Part shown: positions 11,752-23,594 of the stretch, piece after piece
How positions within the stretch are numbered: the stretch's first letter is position 1
Layout: the number at the start of each line of letters is the position of its first letter
Source of the DNA: Dendrophyllia cribrosa
Taxonomy: Eukaryota; Cnidaria; Anthozoa; Scleractinia; Dendrophylliidae
Length of the DNA stretch: 64,000 nucleotides
Assembly: GCA_024195265.1 (NCBI GenBank)
Contig: JAJLRJ010000011.1
Coordinates: forward strand, 19,693,319 to 19,757,318
Direction of reading: 5' to 3'
Made by a program: the position numbers and the translations under genes
Notes under the pieces: model-generated
Told to the model about the DNA's origin: nothing
The model's database searches: none
Seen by the model: only the letters and a program-made list of their open reading frames with translations

Positions 11752-12000
11752 CATGGCCTAAGTTTTGATGACTGTAGACCACTGTTCAGACTTAGCCCGT
11801 GAGTTAGGACTCAGTGCCAGGCTGTAAAATAAACTTGGTTCTGCCTTTTAACTTTAAATTGATATTGAGAATTACCATTACATTACCTTTTTAGCTTTGT
11901 TTATGTCGATGATCTAAAAGTTATTCAATCACATACATGTAAATGCATGATGAAATTTGGAAAATCAGTTGTCTTGAGTGACATCACATGGCCTGAAATA

Positions 12001-12151
12001 GAGTGATTTTCTTAATACTGTGAAATAGTTACTAAGCTAGTAGACACTATTAGACACTAATTCCGTTGTTTTCTTTTGTTTATGTTTTAATAATTTTGGC
12101 TAATTTTGATTAATTGCTAGACACTGTTTCATGGTCTTAGTAAAATCACTC
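12001..12151. repeat. 151-bp MITE with TA target duplication
   Basis: GAGTGATTTT at the left end is matched by AAAATCACTC at the right, with TA immediately outside both ends (11,999 and 12,152). The inner arms are imperfectly complementary. It is inserted in the Kolobok-like element. Confidence 0.75.
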
Positions 12152-12153
12152 TA

Positions 12154-13119
12154 GGGCAACCCAGACTGGATAGGTCTTTAGGACAGATAAAGAATATGGG
12201 TCATTGTCCAGATATGTAGGTGCTACCCTTACCACCACTTATACTTTGAAATTCTGGAGTGAGGACTCTCCTTTGTGTGCCTTTTCTAGGGTACTGAAGA
12301 GGCATCAGTGGAATATACATTTGGAGAATCAAATGCTTACTGAAGCAAATGAGTCATTTCCATGTTGCCTTTAACCCTTTAAGACCCAATAGTGATCAGC
12401 ATCAAATTTCTCCTTGTAATATCAATACTTAATCAATCAGAGAGGTCATGAGAACTAAGGGTATCATCATTACTGCAGCAATAAATGTATGGGGACAAGA
12501 GAGGAGAATTTGTATTTTGATATTGGGAATTAAAGGCCTGGTTAACCTCTCTATCAGAGTGTGGCCAAGTGCAATATATCAGTTTTCTTTCACATTGTAA
12601 TAAAACTTATATTTATATGAATTCTGAATGTTCTTGTATTTGGCCTCGCTTTGAAAAAGAGGCTAAAGGTAACTCAGAAATGGCGATTGGGATCTGATAA
12701 ATAAAGAAAGATGATAAATATTTTTAAGCTTGGTCCCAAATCTTTCCCAAATTGGTAAGGATTCATTGAGCCGTAAAGCTGATTGGTAACAAAATTGGAA
12801 TTGTAATGCCATACAAGTCATTGCTACTAAAATACTGTGAATACAAAAAAAATAGAAAAATTAAACAAGTAAAGGGGCTCTCTGATTAAGATCAATTGAA
12901 TGTTAGTGGTTTTGCCACCCCCTACCCTCTCACAAATTTGCCTCATAGCAAGATGGACTAAGATGAAAATTGGTTACATTCACACTCATAATTATTTTGT
13001 TGGTCATGACTTTTATTTATTTGGTGGCTCCTAAAAGAGCCATTGGGCCCTGTATGAGTGCAATGTCTAACACCACGGTTAGACCTACAGGTATTTTCAA
13101 TGTTCTCTGTCCTGCAAAG
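12154..13119. other. Non-coding interior of the Kolobok-like element
   Basis: I see no supported gene here. The 93-residue plus-strand frame at 12,970-13,251 lies opposite remnants of the P2X7-like gene and is a shadow. Confidence 0.4.
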
Positions 13120-13901
13120 TGGCATATCCAGTTGACTGGTATTTTGTCCTTATGCTATGATAAACACAGGCAGGAAGTGGCCTGGTGTTGTCCCACCCCA
13201 TGTAGCCACAAAGCTATCGTGTGGTCCATCTGTATGCAACAGCTCGTATAAATCTGAAACAGACAATTTGTAGACAGTGTACAAGTGTGAGAAACAAAAC
13301 AAGCGCGAAGACATACAGGTCACTGCAAGTAATCAAACCCATTGTGAAGTGATGCTACTTTTCGCGCCAAAAAAACATCGACTGGAATTGATTCGGGTCA
13401 AACAAGTCGCTCGCTATATATTCATGCAGGCTGTCCAACTCGCATTTACTCCAATTCCGCACTCGCTCCCTATTCTCGTGTACCAAAGTATCCTAGAGTT
13501 CCTTAGCAACCCCATCGTTGCAGTGAAAAAATGAGCGACTTCGAGCAAGACAATAGTGAACAAAATGCGAATCTACGAACTGTAAACAATTCCCCTCATC
13601 AAACAAGCTACGACGTACTGGTACGTGTACTTCAGCAGCCGTCAAAATTGAAGTTACTAACCAAAAATCCACGCTTATAGTTCTTCGTATCTTCTAAAAA
13701 GGTAGGAGTTAGGCCATCAAAGTCTTTTTCTTCCTCGGAGTCTCCATCACCGGCTTCGTGGTCTACAACTTCAGCGAGTGGTTCGTCTTGATATGGAGTT
13801 ATTTCGCGTTTTACGACTTCCCATTCTTCTTCCGAACCTTCGCTCGTATCTATACTGTCTGTAGAATCAGAAAAATCGCTGAGTTCTGGATCACTGGACA
13901 T
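13120..13901 (-). pseudogene. P2X7-like (P2RX7 intracellular domain) transposon gene remnant
   Basis: The minus-strand frame from about 13,901 starts MSSDPELSDFSD, is acidic, and contains ITPYQDEPLAE and DGLTPTFLED, the N-terminal linker typical of cnidarian P2X7-intracellular-domain proteins. A degenerate downstream block at 13,140-13,250 (RWTTR-stop-LCGYMGWDNTR and LPACVYHSIRTKYQ) resembles the C-terminal part of that domain but carries a stop. The Cys-rich middle was not found. The gene faces the THAP exon from the opposite end of the same TTAA element. Confidence 0.45.
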
Positions 13902-14329
13902 TTTGCCGATGAGATCAGTGGATATTTGTAGACGAGAAAATAGCAGAATTATACCAGAAGTAAAGTCACAGTAACACAGCAAACAAATCAAGTGACGTCA
14001 TGTGACGTCACGAGCCTGGCTCGCGTCCTACACTCGTCCCCAGACTCCGGGACATTTTTACTGGGAAAATTGGAGTTTTTCGACGCCCAAAACTATGGGA
14101 AATTTATTTTTTTTACGCATTTCAATTTCAGAACATTTTTTTATACACATCAAAGGACCAAAAACAACAAAAAAAAAATTCATGTCATATACACTTTAAA
14201 GAAACAAGGATATTTCTTTCCGGCCTCTATCTGTGTCATACATGTTTACAATGTTGTTGGAAATTATGAAATAAAATCTGGAAATGTTGTAGAATAAACT
14301 GATAACGAGTGGATTTCTTTTGGCTTAAT

Positions 14330-14580
14330 AGTTAAGGAAAGCGGTTCGCTTCAAAATGGCTAATTTTCAAGCCGAATTTTCTGGTGTTTGGCCCTGAAAT
14401 TCATGCTCTTCATTTTCTGCCGAAGGAACAAAATAAAACACATAGCGATTAATAACTCAGTATGGACTACTAATAGCCAAAGTTTGAGCGCTTTGTAGTT
14501 TTACATTTTTGCCGCCATTTTCCGATTTTGTTTGATTCTTGGAGTCATCCTCTCTTAAATCGTGATCCAAAATATGTTTA
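14330..14580 (+). repeat. Dispersed repeat, copy B (inverted partner of 1,362-1,620)
   Basis: Matches the reverse complement of 1,362-1,620 with small gaps. No coding content was seen. It lies just outside the Kolobok-like element. Confidence 0.7.
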
Positions 14581-14819
14581 TAATTAGTACGCGACACTAC
14601 TTTTTACCACAATTGCCGCTAAACTCGCAATCTGATTGGTCGACGTGAGTGGTAAATGGGAGTCCAGACAACGGTGCTGACGCTAACATCACGCGCGCTT
14701 GAAGAAAACAATCAGATTGCGAGAAAGTTATAGACAACGCTTGCTCTTTCTCTGCTGTCACGTTTTGTAACAAGACTTCGATTTTTCCTTGTATTTTTTT
14801 CTAAATATTGTTGTAAAAA

Positions 14820-15002
14820 ACAAATTTACACCGGTTTTCCTTGGTGTGGACTCTTATTTACCACGATTTACGTCATCACATGGTCAAAATGTTGCGGACT
14901 CACGAGGCGCAGCCGAGTGAGTCAGCAACAAATTTTGGCCATGTGATGACGTAAATCGTGGTAAATAAGAGTCCACACCACGGAAAACCGGTGTAAATTT
15001 GT
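14820..15002. repeat. Foldback repeat, about 76-bp near-perfect arms
   Basis: Left arm 14,820-14,895 and right arm 14,925-15,002 are almost exact inverted copies (both contain TTACGTCATCACATG or its complement). The spacer itself folds around GACTCACGAGGC/GCCGAGTGAGTC. Another copy of this family, lacking its left arm, is the insertion target of the Harbinger element at 40,025-47,876. Confidence 0.9.
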
Positions 15003-15235
15003 TAAATTCAACACAATATTTAGGCACCGGTTTGTGCCTTATAATGGGTTTGTTTCACAGCTTTGCATTTTATCTTGCATAATGGGGTAAATTTGGCTGA
15101 TATGCAAAAATGGCACACATTTATTTTTTTTTTGTATTTTATTGATATTTAACTCAATTTTACACACAATACAATTTTTTTAACAGTACAATTTCTTGCA
15201 ATACAATACACTTTTATACGGTGGCCCATAGGGAC

Positions 15236-15492
15236 AAAACACTTCCCAGAATCCAAAAACACTTCCCAGAATCCAAAACACTTCCCAGAATACAAAAACA
15301 ATTCCCAGAATCCAAAACACTTCCCAGAATCCAAAAACGCTTCCCAGAATCCAAAACACTTCCCAGAATCCAAAAACACTTCCCAGAATCCAGAACACTT
15401 CCAAGAATCCAGAACACTTCCAAGAATCCAGAACACTTCCCAGAATCCAAAACACTTCCCAGAATCCAGAACACTTCCCAGAATCCAGATCC
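15236..15492 (+). repeat. Minisatellite in left arm of the foldback element
   Basis: About 13 tandem units of 18-19 bases, consensus ACTTCCCAGAATCCAAAAC, with single-base length differences that shift frame between units. Confidence 0.9.
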
Positions 15493-16813
15493 AGGACAGA
15501 AGGCCTGACTACCAAGTAAGACGCGGTTTTCGCGCGAGGATTCATTGAGCCGTAAAGCTGCAAGCAAAGCAAGGTGAGCCTTAAGGTAATATAAAGCTTA
15601 ACAAACATCAAAAGTAGTAGTTGAAATAAATAAGTTAACTACAAATTATATATGGTATCCTTTTATTTCCTTGCTGAGCAGCGTAGAGGACGTATTTCGA
15701 TCTCAAACCCAACCAAAGATCCAAGCATAATAACCTATTGTGCATATTTGTGCTTTATAATGAAAACCGATACTAAGGCGACTGCCTTCTTTAAGACAAT
15801 ACAGATGACTGCTCGTTTTTTATATTCTTTAAACATGTAAATCGTTGCAAAACTGAAATACGAACAACTGTACTGCAGTAGGTGAGGGAGTGGGGGATTT
15901 GACTTCGGTGATGGTTTTTGGCGCCATCTTGGTTGGGGGGGGGGGGGGGGGGGGTGCAAACATGGCTACAATTACAGTGAATGTATGGGATTTTGGAGGA
16001 TTTCGAGCCTTTGTAACTCCGTTCAAATTTTTCGGATCTTGACTAAGGATACGAAAATTAGATCATTATGCTACAACGTTTGTAAAAACTGAATTAGAAA
16101 TCTCATGTCACTTGTAATTTCGCAGCAAATTTGCAGTTTTGATTACAAGGGTTTGTGTGAAGTTTTAAAATTTTGTTTGTGGCTGTAATAATTTGGTTTT
16201 GTTCACCATATTTAACGAAAAGAATCCATGAAAAATACCTTTTAAAATATGTATTCTTACTGAGTCAAGATCCGAAAAATTACAGAGTTACAGAGGCTCG
16301 AAGTCCGCCAAAATCCCATACATTTACTGTAATTGTAGCCATGTTTGCTCCCGCCTCCACCAACCAAGATGGCGCCAAAAACTGTCACATAAGTCAAATC
16401 CCCCCACTCCCTCACCTACTGCAGTACAGGTGTTCGTATTTCAGTTTTGCAACGATTTACTTATTTAAAGAATACAAAAACACGAGAACAGTCATCTGTA
16501 TTCAGTCTTAAAGAAGGCAGTCGCCTTAGTATCGGTTTTCATTATCAAGCACAATGCACAATAGGTTAATATGCTTGGATCTTTAGTTAGGTTTGAGATC
16601 GAAATACGTCCTCTACGCTGCTTAGCGAGGAAATAAAAGGATACCATATATAATTTATAGTTAACTCATTTATTTCAAATACTACTATTGATGTTTGTTA
16701 AGCTTTATATTACCTTAAAGCTCACCTTGCTTTGCTTGCAGCTTTACGGCTCAATGAATCCTCGCGGGAAAACCTCGTCTTCCTTGGTAGCCAGGCCTTC
16801 TGTCCTGGATCTG

Positions 16814-17110
16814 GATTCTGGGAAGTGTTCTGCCGTGATTCTGGGAAGTATTTTGGATTCTGGGAAGTGTTTTGGATTCAGGGAAGTGTTTTGGATTCTG
16901 GGAAGTGTTCTGGATTCTGGGAAGTGTTTTGGATTCTGGGAAGTGTTTTTGGATTCTGGGAAGTGTTTTGGATTCTGGGAAGTGTTTTTGGATTCTGGGA
17001 AGTGTTTTTGGATTCTGGGAAGTGTTTTTGGATTCTGGGAAGTGTTTTTGGATTCTGGGAAGTGTTTTGGATTCTGTGAAGTGTTTTGGATTCTGGGAAG
17101 TGTTTTGTCC
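16814..17110 (-). repeat. Minisatellite in right arm of the foldback element
   Basis: About 15 units of the complementary sequence (GTTTTGGATTCTGGGAAGT), inverted relative to the left-arm array. Unit order and number differ between the two arms, so they have changed independently. Confidence 0.9.
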
Positions 17111-17259
17111 CTACGGGCCACCGTACTTTTAAATACAATTTAAAATACAATACAAGAAAGACACAAGGAAAAAAATTAAATAACCCTGTAAAATAAGGGA
17201 CGAAAAAAAAAAGTATTTGGAATTAACGTTCTTTTGTTTAAAATAAAAGCATAATATAC

Positions 17260-19183
17260 TTATGTAATTTGGCTGCCAGCTTGAGACTTCAGTACATATT
17301 TCTTCCACTTAGTGTCGTGAACGGATCGCTTGCCTTTTGAGTCAGCAACGACTGTTTCAATATGATATGTTAAAGCCACTTTAGAAAGGTAAATGTTTAA
17401 GGAAGGAACACATTCTTTATTTCGACAGGAGTAAATATGCTGTTTTGCCAAAATTATTAGATGGTTGAGCAATAAACAATCTGTGCTTGTCTCCCAAATT
17501 CCAAAAATTTTGTCAACATCTGAGAGCGTATCCAGCCTAATTTTAATCTTATTACAAAAGAGGATAAAATCTTGCCAAAATCTTCTAGTAAAATCACAGT
17601 TTATAAATAAATGTTCAAGGGATTCATTTTCTTTTTTACAAAATGTACACAACCGACAGGGAACCAAGCCAATTTTATGAAGAAACATATTTGTCGCTAA
17701 GTACCTATGTAACACTCTAAATTGAAACTCCCGTGATTTCGAATCAATAGCAACTTTGAAAGGCAACCAATAGATCTCCTTCCATTGCAGTGAATCCTCA
17801 TATTTTTCCGTGTATCTTATCTGTGCAGTTGGCATGACTTCAAACTTTGAACGTACTTCTTTATAGATGTTTCTAGATGACACCGGGGGCGGATCCAGGG
17901 GGAGGGGGGGGGGAGGGGGGAGGGGGGGGGGGGGGAGGGGGGAGGGGGGGGGGGTGGTGAAATGGGTGAATTTTCACCCCCCTTTTCTGAGACCCTTTCT
18001 TTCTTTTTTCTAAAGTATTTCTCAAATAAATAATATTTTATTTCTCTGATATCTTTTTTGAGGTGAATTTCACCCCCCATTTCAAAATCCTGGATCCGCC
18101 CCTGGACACTTTGTCGAGTAATACACTTTGACCATTTAAATCTAAACAAACTCTCTTTGAAAACGTAAAATTCGTCTTTTCATAAATACCACAAGTCTTA
18201 ACATGATGTCGCCATGAAGTAGGAAGCGCATCAATAAGTGCCATTAATTGAAATTTTTCTATACCAGTAAATATTGTTCTTGTTAAAATCTGAAAAGTCG
18301 TGACCGGCCCTTCTTCGGCTGCAAGATCGCCAAGAGTAATTATTCCTTTTCTAAACAACGACTCATAGAAGACAGACTTTCCTTCAATACAAATCAACTT
18401 ATTGTTCCAAATTACTGTGTCATGTATGATTTTACAAGGTGCCTGTTCCGTAAGCTTACCCGCCGTCGAAATCTCTGCGAAACAACGGAAACATTCTTCA
18501 TAAAACTTGGGAAGATTGACGGGAAGTTTTTTAAGATCAAACGCACAACATACAATGAAATTACGCCCGACGTCCTTTAGGTAATGTGAAAGTATGATCT
18601 TCCAATTACTCTGCTGTTTAGTTTCAGCAAATTTCGCGCAGCACATGATTCTTTGCGCCTTAATAATCGAAGCTAAATGCGGTGCTTTTAATCCGCCTTT
18701 GTCAATATCGCATATAAGAGATAGACGCTTGACCTTGTCTTTCCCCTTCCAAATAAATTGGTAAATTAACCTGTCAACCTCCACCATCACATCTTTATCC
18801 AAGCGAACTGAGCAGGCTCGATACATAAATACAGGAATAACAAACGTCTTTACAATTTGGATCCTTCCTAAGATAGTTAAATCCCTCCATCTCCACAATT
18901 GTAACTTTTGCTTGATAGACTTTAGAATTTCATCAAAGATTAATTTCTTTCTTAAACTATCATTGTAGGTGAAATAAATGCCTAAAATCTTGAGTACGTT
19001 TTTTAAACGTATATTTTTAGAGGAAATAAAATTTACCTCTACGGCAGGACAATAATTTCCTAAAAGCATACTTTCAGTTTTTTCATAATTTTTTTCTAAT
19101 CCTGAGCACTGACCAAATAAGTCAGCAGTTTGCAACAGAACCTCAAGAGATTTACGATTTCTTAAAAAAGTACTATTTGAGCA
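17260..19183 (-). pseudogene. LINE (non-LTR retrotransposon) ORF2 C-terminal part, 5' truncated
   Basis: Two minus-strand frames (19,183-18,105 and 17,883-17,260) make up the part of a LINE reverse transcriptase downstream of the active site: LQTADLFGQCSGLEKN, then LKILGIYFTYND, then the thumb-like LWRWRDLTILGRIQIVK, DKGGLKAPHLASI, and a Cys-His knuckle near the end (CRLCTFCKKENESLEHLFINC). The catalytic palm with its YADD-type box lies upstream and is missing, a normal 5' truncation. A MITE interrupts the frame at 17,884-18,104; apart from that the frame is open, so the insertion of both seems fairly recent. It is not functional. Confidence 0.8.
17884..18104. repeat. 221-bp MITE with GGCGGATCCAGG ends in the LINE
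   Basis: Ends CGGGGGCGGATCCAGG and CCTGGATCCGCCCCTG are inverted with one mismatch, and GACAC is duplicated at 17,879-17,883 and 18,105-18,109. Taking the element plus one GACAC out restores a continuous LINE frame. The left part is a long G-rich run that may include assembly error. Confidence 0.85.
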
Positions 19184-19188
19184 TGTGT

Positions 19189-19262
19189 TCCTCGATAGCC
19201 TAGTGAATTGATGCTATGGCTTAGCTCCGGAAGGCCCGAGTTCGAGTCTCTGTCAAGTCATT
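19189..19262 (+). repeat. tRNA-like sequence, probably a SINE head
   Basis: TAGCCTAGTGAATTGATGC resembles an A-box region and GAGTTCGAGTCTC resembles a B-box, spaced as in a tRNA of about 73 bases and followed by a T-rich tail. Arm pairing is imperfect, so a tRNA-derived SINE or tRNA pseudogene is more likely than a working tRNA. Confidence 0.4.
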
Positions 19263-20508
19263 TTTTTTTCTTTTTTCCGACTGAACATTATGATGCACTG
19301 TTTTTATTCGTTCGTCAAAAATCCTTTCGTTTAATTTTTTTTTTTTAAATAGCGAACCATGTCAGGTGAAAACGTAAGCTTACGGCAATATTGCGTTACG
19401 CGTTAGCATTCTTCTTTACGGGTTGGCTCCGCAGTTAGGAGCCTTTGATTAATAGACATAATTTTAAGCTTATGTTTCTCCGTAAAAGCACTCAAAACAC
19501 TCGGGAATCAATGCTGCAATGAGTTAAAGGCGCCACGAGTTCAAGCTGTGTACAGCTTCTTGTTTTTCATAAATTTGTCTTCAAGAATTAACGTGCTGTA
19601 CCTGACAGTTTGGACATGGCCTGTCAACTCATGCAGTGAATATGAAAGAAAACCAGTAATCTTATAAAACAAGCTGCTAGTGGTTTCATCTCTGAAGAGA
19701 GCGCGAACAAAACCAAGCACGCATTAAAACCAAAAAATACCTCACCGAATTTACCCTGCAATTTGATGCTTAAAAAAGTTTTCCTTAATGTGTTTGCACA
19801 TATCGCTTTGGAAAACAAAACCGCTCATGCGGCCAATTTTCTAATGACGAAATACCCAAATTATCTTTGTGCATAATAAAATACCTTCTAAAGAAGCCCG
19901 CCAATGGCTTTAACCTAACTGTACCGTAAACAAACATAAATCGGAATTAATTTACCGAATGTCCTTTAACGCATAGCACATTTTATTTCATTTGTCACCA
20001 AAGTTAATAAAACTGTTTTTTGCGTATGCCATCAAACGCTGCACTGTGAAAATTAATTCTTTAAAATTGTATACGAAGAATTTCTATCACATTGTATAAT
20101 TATAAATATAGTTATTTGTTCTGTTTTGGACGAGCCATTATGCTTAGTAAGTAATGACAAGCTTTTAAGACATCCGGTGTCTTTCCAGGGTAAACGATGT
20201 TTTTTTTTCTTTCAAGTGAAAGTTATATCCACTTTAAAATATTGATGCATTGCTTGGTTAATTTTGCACATAACATGTATTACCCTAGACGTAAAGTGAT
20301 ATGTCTATTATAACAAAAACACAGTTCAGCTGTTCTGACATAAGGAAAACGCACCAAACAACGGAGCGCAAACTGCCGTCATGAATCAAGGCCAAAAGGC
20401 AGGCAATTAAAATTAAGGCTTTTTATATATCAAACCAACTTCTTTGTCACCATCAACCTGAACTAACTCAGATATTGTTTATAAAATCGCGATTACGTAT
20501 ACAGAAGC
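19263..20508. other. Gene-free region upstream of the receptor gene
   Basis: No gene seen. It would contain the promoter and 5' UTR of the gene starting at 20,509. A TATA-like TTTTATATATC lies at about 20,421, but I cannot tie it to a start site. Confidence 0.4.
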
Positions 20509-20578
20509 ATGAACGTTCTTCAGCTAAATCGCTTGGTTGGCTGTAATTTTCTGTTGCTATTTGCGATCTTTATGACCG
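20509..20578 (+). CDS. Receptor exon 1: signal peptide
   Basis: ATG at 20,509 opens 23 codons that read as a signal peptide: a short polar start with one Arg (MNVLQLNR), a hydrophobic core (FLLLFAIFM) and a small-residue end. The exon stops at a consensus donor, G|GTAAGT, in phase 1, matching the next exon at 23,291. It is the first exon I can assign to the D8C/GAIN receptor gene, which would send the product into the secretory pathway. The link to later exons rests on phase agreement and domain logic, not on transcript data. Confidence 0.6.
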
Positions 20579-23290
20579 GTAAGTAACCGCATAAAGCTAC
20601 AATGTATTGCTGTTTTATGTCGATAACCAGATAAATACTGTAGTTTAATGAGTATTTGGGTATAGTATCCGTGACGGGTTTTGGCGAAACCTATTTGCTG
20701 ATACTGAATTCAAATCTGCGAAAAATCGGCAGTGTTTGTTCCAAGTATGCTAAGATGGATTTCCTTCTCAAAGCAGAATTCATCGTTGGCAAGCCATTGC
20801 AAATTGAAAAAAAAAAACAATCTTAATGTGGCTCCAGATAGCTTTACCAAAACACCTACACTAACTATCATGAGTTACAAAATGTCTGTCTCTTGTGCTG
20901 CAATTTTGCTCAGGATGTTAACCAGAAAAACCTACTTATATATACGTGTTTTTTAGTTGTCACGTTTGTGATAAAGGCCGTTGCCATAACAACAGGGTAT
21001 CTAAAGAGTTTCCTTCGGTGAATTTGTTTTAAAAAATATAGGGTCGTTCGGAGGTTTTGCCAATGTCACACAGTTTTGAAGATTTAACTAAATTGTTTCT
21101 AAAAAGAATATATGAAAGGCAGCGTTAGTATTTCAAAATTTGGGAAGTTTTAGAAACATTTACCGAAAGAACGCGAAAAAAATTAGCGTGTTTTTTTTTT
21201 GCTTTGCTGAAGTCGTAAAAAATCGGAACAAATCTTCATTTTTATGTGAACGCGCGCAAAATTATTAAAGCTCACGTCATCATAGCGGAGCTCTCGAAGG
21301 CCGAAGGCCCACTGTAGAGCCCCATATTCATAGAAGGCCTATACTCGTTATTGTCCATGGTCATGGCTAGCGGAATGTTTCGCGGGCGCGTCGCTCCGTC
21401 CGCCGCCGTTGGGCAGGGCTTGCTCGCGGGCGCGTATGACGTTGCAAAACATGCGCGTATGACGCCACACAACATCTGGGATCTTAGCAATTTTGAAACC
21501 AAAGGGAGGCTTTGTTTTTCGCGCGGCCACATGGCTGAATGTCAAGTCAGCTCGGTATTAAAACACTTCGATGTTTTCCTGTGTTTACTAAACGGAGAAA
21601 ACCGTTTAAATTAAAGTCGTTATTTTTCTGCATTTTTTCGCGGTTTGCTACTTACGACAGGGATACTAATTAAGGGATACTTAAAAAACCGCTATAGTGG
21701 AAAAAGAAGAGCTTTCAGGGATAAAATCTTGCTTCGAGGAACTTCATACGTTTTATCAATGTGAGGGCAAGCGGGGAGACGCATGTACTTCGGGTTTCAA
21801 AACCGAAGAAGCGGAGATTTAAAGAACTTCTCAAGAAGTCGAGGTAAAACAAAATACATTTTTCTATGGGAATTCATGTTGATATTAATATGTGATTGAC
21901 TTTATGTTTGTGTTCTCGCTAGTTTTGGAGAATTGTTTATAAAACGTGCTCAAATTCAGTCGTTTTGATTTCTTTCATCGAAGGCAGCTAGGCCTCGATG
22001 CGCTCTAAATGGTTCGCGTTTCGCTTTTAAACATAAAGTTATGGAGATTTGAATAAAATATTTCGAAAGAAGATTGTGTTCTCCATTTTTAGGTGTTTGT
22101 TTATTCATTACATAGGTTGAAAAGCGATTTTATGTAAAGAAAACAAGACTTAGATTTTATAGTTCTAACTTCACTCGCGTCGCCTTTTAATATGCAAATA
22201 TCTTTGTGTATTTTTTGCAATATTGATTTCAAATCAGTTTCTTAGGCAATTTTTGATACACAACAGGTGTATTTTTTCGGAATTTTTTTTGTGAACTTTT
22301 GTCTAAATGTACTGTGGAGACGATCGCGTAATACTGTTTTTGAGAACTGCTAAAATTAAAAAATAGCCCGGTCGTCAATCCTTATTCTTGTGCTTCCGAC
22401 CTTTCACCTTAGTTAAGCTTATCGTCGGCTTCTGTTCAGAGAGCGACGCTGTAAGGCTCAGCCTATCACAGAACTCGCAGACAATCCGATGAACTAATCA
22501 GAACTCGAAGCAAATACATGCAGCCGGCACAAAGCGAGGGAAAACGCGTGCGAGCAAATCACAATTGGTTTTGGTTTTACTTCTGATTAGTTGAGAAAAT
22601 GGCACGAGCTTTTTTAGCCAATCACAAAGCGTAACAATGCAAAACCAAAGCAATTACGAAATTACCTTCGATACTCAATTGAAAACTGCTCTGATTATCT
22701 TTATTGTTGATAAATCGAACCTTTTACAACCAATCAAATGGATAAATGCAAAAGATGTTACCAAGTTTGTGTGGCTTGTCAATGATTTTAAACATGGCTT
22801 AAACGTATTTAAAAATACGTTTAAGCCAATTCACAAATAAATATAACTCTAACAACAAGTGTTATTCGGTTTTCCGTTCTTTAAAATTGACCTACATGCA
22901 ATACCGTGCCAGCAAAGACGTCTTCTGATCATTTGAGGTGAAGTGTTTCCTGCTCAATCAAGTTAATCTTGCAGCAAAGCAAATAATTTTGGGGAAAAAC
23001 GAACAAGGGTGCTATATTTGGTGTCATAAGCTTTCAGGGATATGCATATGTATACCGTGCGCGATTTAGGGGTAACACTTATTCTTTTGTTAAAACAATA
23101 GAATAGTATAACACAAAAGAACGACAATACAATAGAATACAATACCATAGAATATATTAGAATACATAATCTAACCTAATACAATGGAGGTGTACAATGT
23201 ACAATGGAGCTGACACCCTAAATCGGGCATCATATGGGGATATGACGCAAACATTTATTAAATCGACTGCTTACTTGTTTTTCTTTCCAG
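20579..23290 (+). other. Receptor intron 1
   Basis: It contains one copy of a 1.1-1.2 kb dispersed repeat (21,283-22,467), listed separately, and otherwise AT-rich sequence without genes. The tail TTTTTCTTTCCAG at 23,278-23,290 is a strong acceptor. Confidence 0.5.
21283..22467 (+). repeat. Unclassified dispersed repeat, copy 1 of 3
   Basis: It starts TAGCGGAGCTCTCGAAGG and ends near GACGCTGTAAGGCTCAGCCTA. The same series of blocks recurs in the same orientation at about 25,455-26,532 (lacking the start) and 49,001-50,086. A GC-rich segment at 21,380-21,480 is specific to this copy. No coding frame is conserved among the copies. Confidence 0.75.
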
Positions 23291-23335
23291 CGACGCCATT
23301 TTCAACAACCACAGAACTACCCACAACCATACCAG
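23291..23335 (+). CDS. Receptor exon 2: Thr/Pro linker
   Basis: The 45-base exon has a pyrimidine-rich acceptor and a GTTAG donor, phase 1 on both sides. It encodes ATPFSTTTELPTTIP, a Thr/Pro/Ser-rich stretch like the O-glycosylated linkers just after the signal peptide of extracellular receptors. It joins exon 1 (phase 1) and the D8C exon (phase 1) without a frame break. Confidence 0.6.
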
Positions 23336-23594
23336 GTTAGACTGATAATTATTGCCGCCAAGTATAATTGTGTGAGTGTCTGGTAGATATTCCTCACAGA
23401 ATTAAAGTTACTATGTAGTTAATCGCTAACGTGAGGGGGCGGTGGACGGTTTAGTTAACGAGTTTCTACTTGACCTGTTCCTACCTATCTTGGAACATGT
23501 AGGTCCACATGGGTACCCAGTACTCAATATCGTCGATATACGGGAATTGTTGAATAATATCAACGGTTGCGCGAAATGTGGGTCCTTTCGATAC

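Larger units (their letters stand above)
9663..14195. mobile_element. Kolobok-like TTAA element, degraded (THAP + transposase tail + P2X7-like)
   Basis: TTAA occurs at 9,659-9,662 and 14,196-14,199, immediately outside inverted ends that start AGTGTATATGACA and extend about 80 bases (9,663-9,743 and 14,117-14,195). A further copy of this end, TTAA then AGTGAATATGACACGA, lies internally at 10,374, suggesting a nested or rearranged element. Inside are a plus-strand THAP exon, transposase-tail remnants and a minus-strand P2X7-like gene. TTAA duplication with a THAP protein fits the Kolobok superfamily. Two MITEs have since inserted. Confidence 0.75.
15217..17124. mobile_element. Foldback (FB-type) element with minisatellite in both arms
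   Basis: The left arm (about 15,218-16,045) and right arm (about 16,262-17,124) are long inverted copies around a unique loop of about 215 bases. The outer ends are ACGGTGGCCCATAGGGACA and its near-complement. ACTTTTA flanks both sides (15,210-15,216 and 17,125-17,131), a likely 7-8 bp target duplication. Near each end the arm contains tandem 18-19 bp units. Long inverted arms with internal short tandem repeats are the architecture of Drosophila foldback and Galileo elements. No transposase is present, and reading frames in the minisatellite are artefacts. Confidence 0.8.

Noticed and set aside
12970..13251. 93-residue plus-strand frame
   Set aside because: Opposite the P2X7-like remnant and without a domain of its own.
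15149..17150. Several overlapping 86-151 residue frames with repeated DSGKCFGFWEVF-like or SQNPKHFPES-like peptides
   Set aside because: They translate the 18-19 bp minisatellite in both arms of the foldback element, are open in most frames and strands, and have no non-repeat domain.
19500..19560. Second tRNA-like stretch (GAGTTCAAGCTG)
   Set aside because: B-box too degenerate and no cloverleaf pairing.
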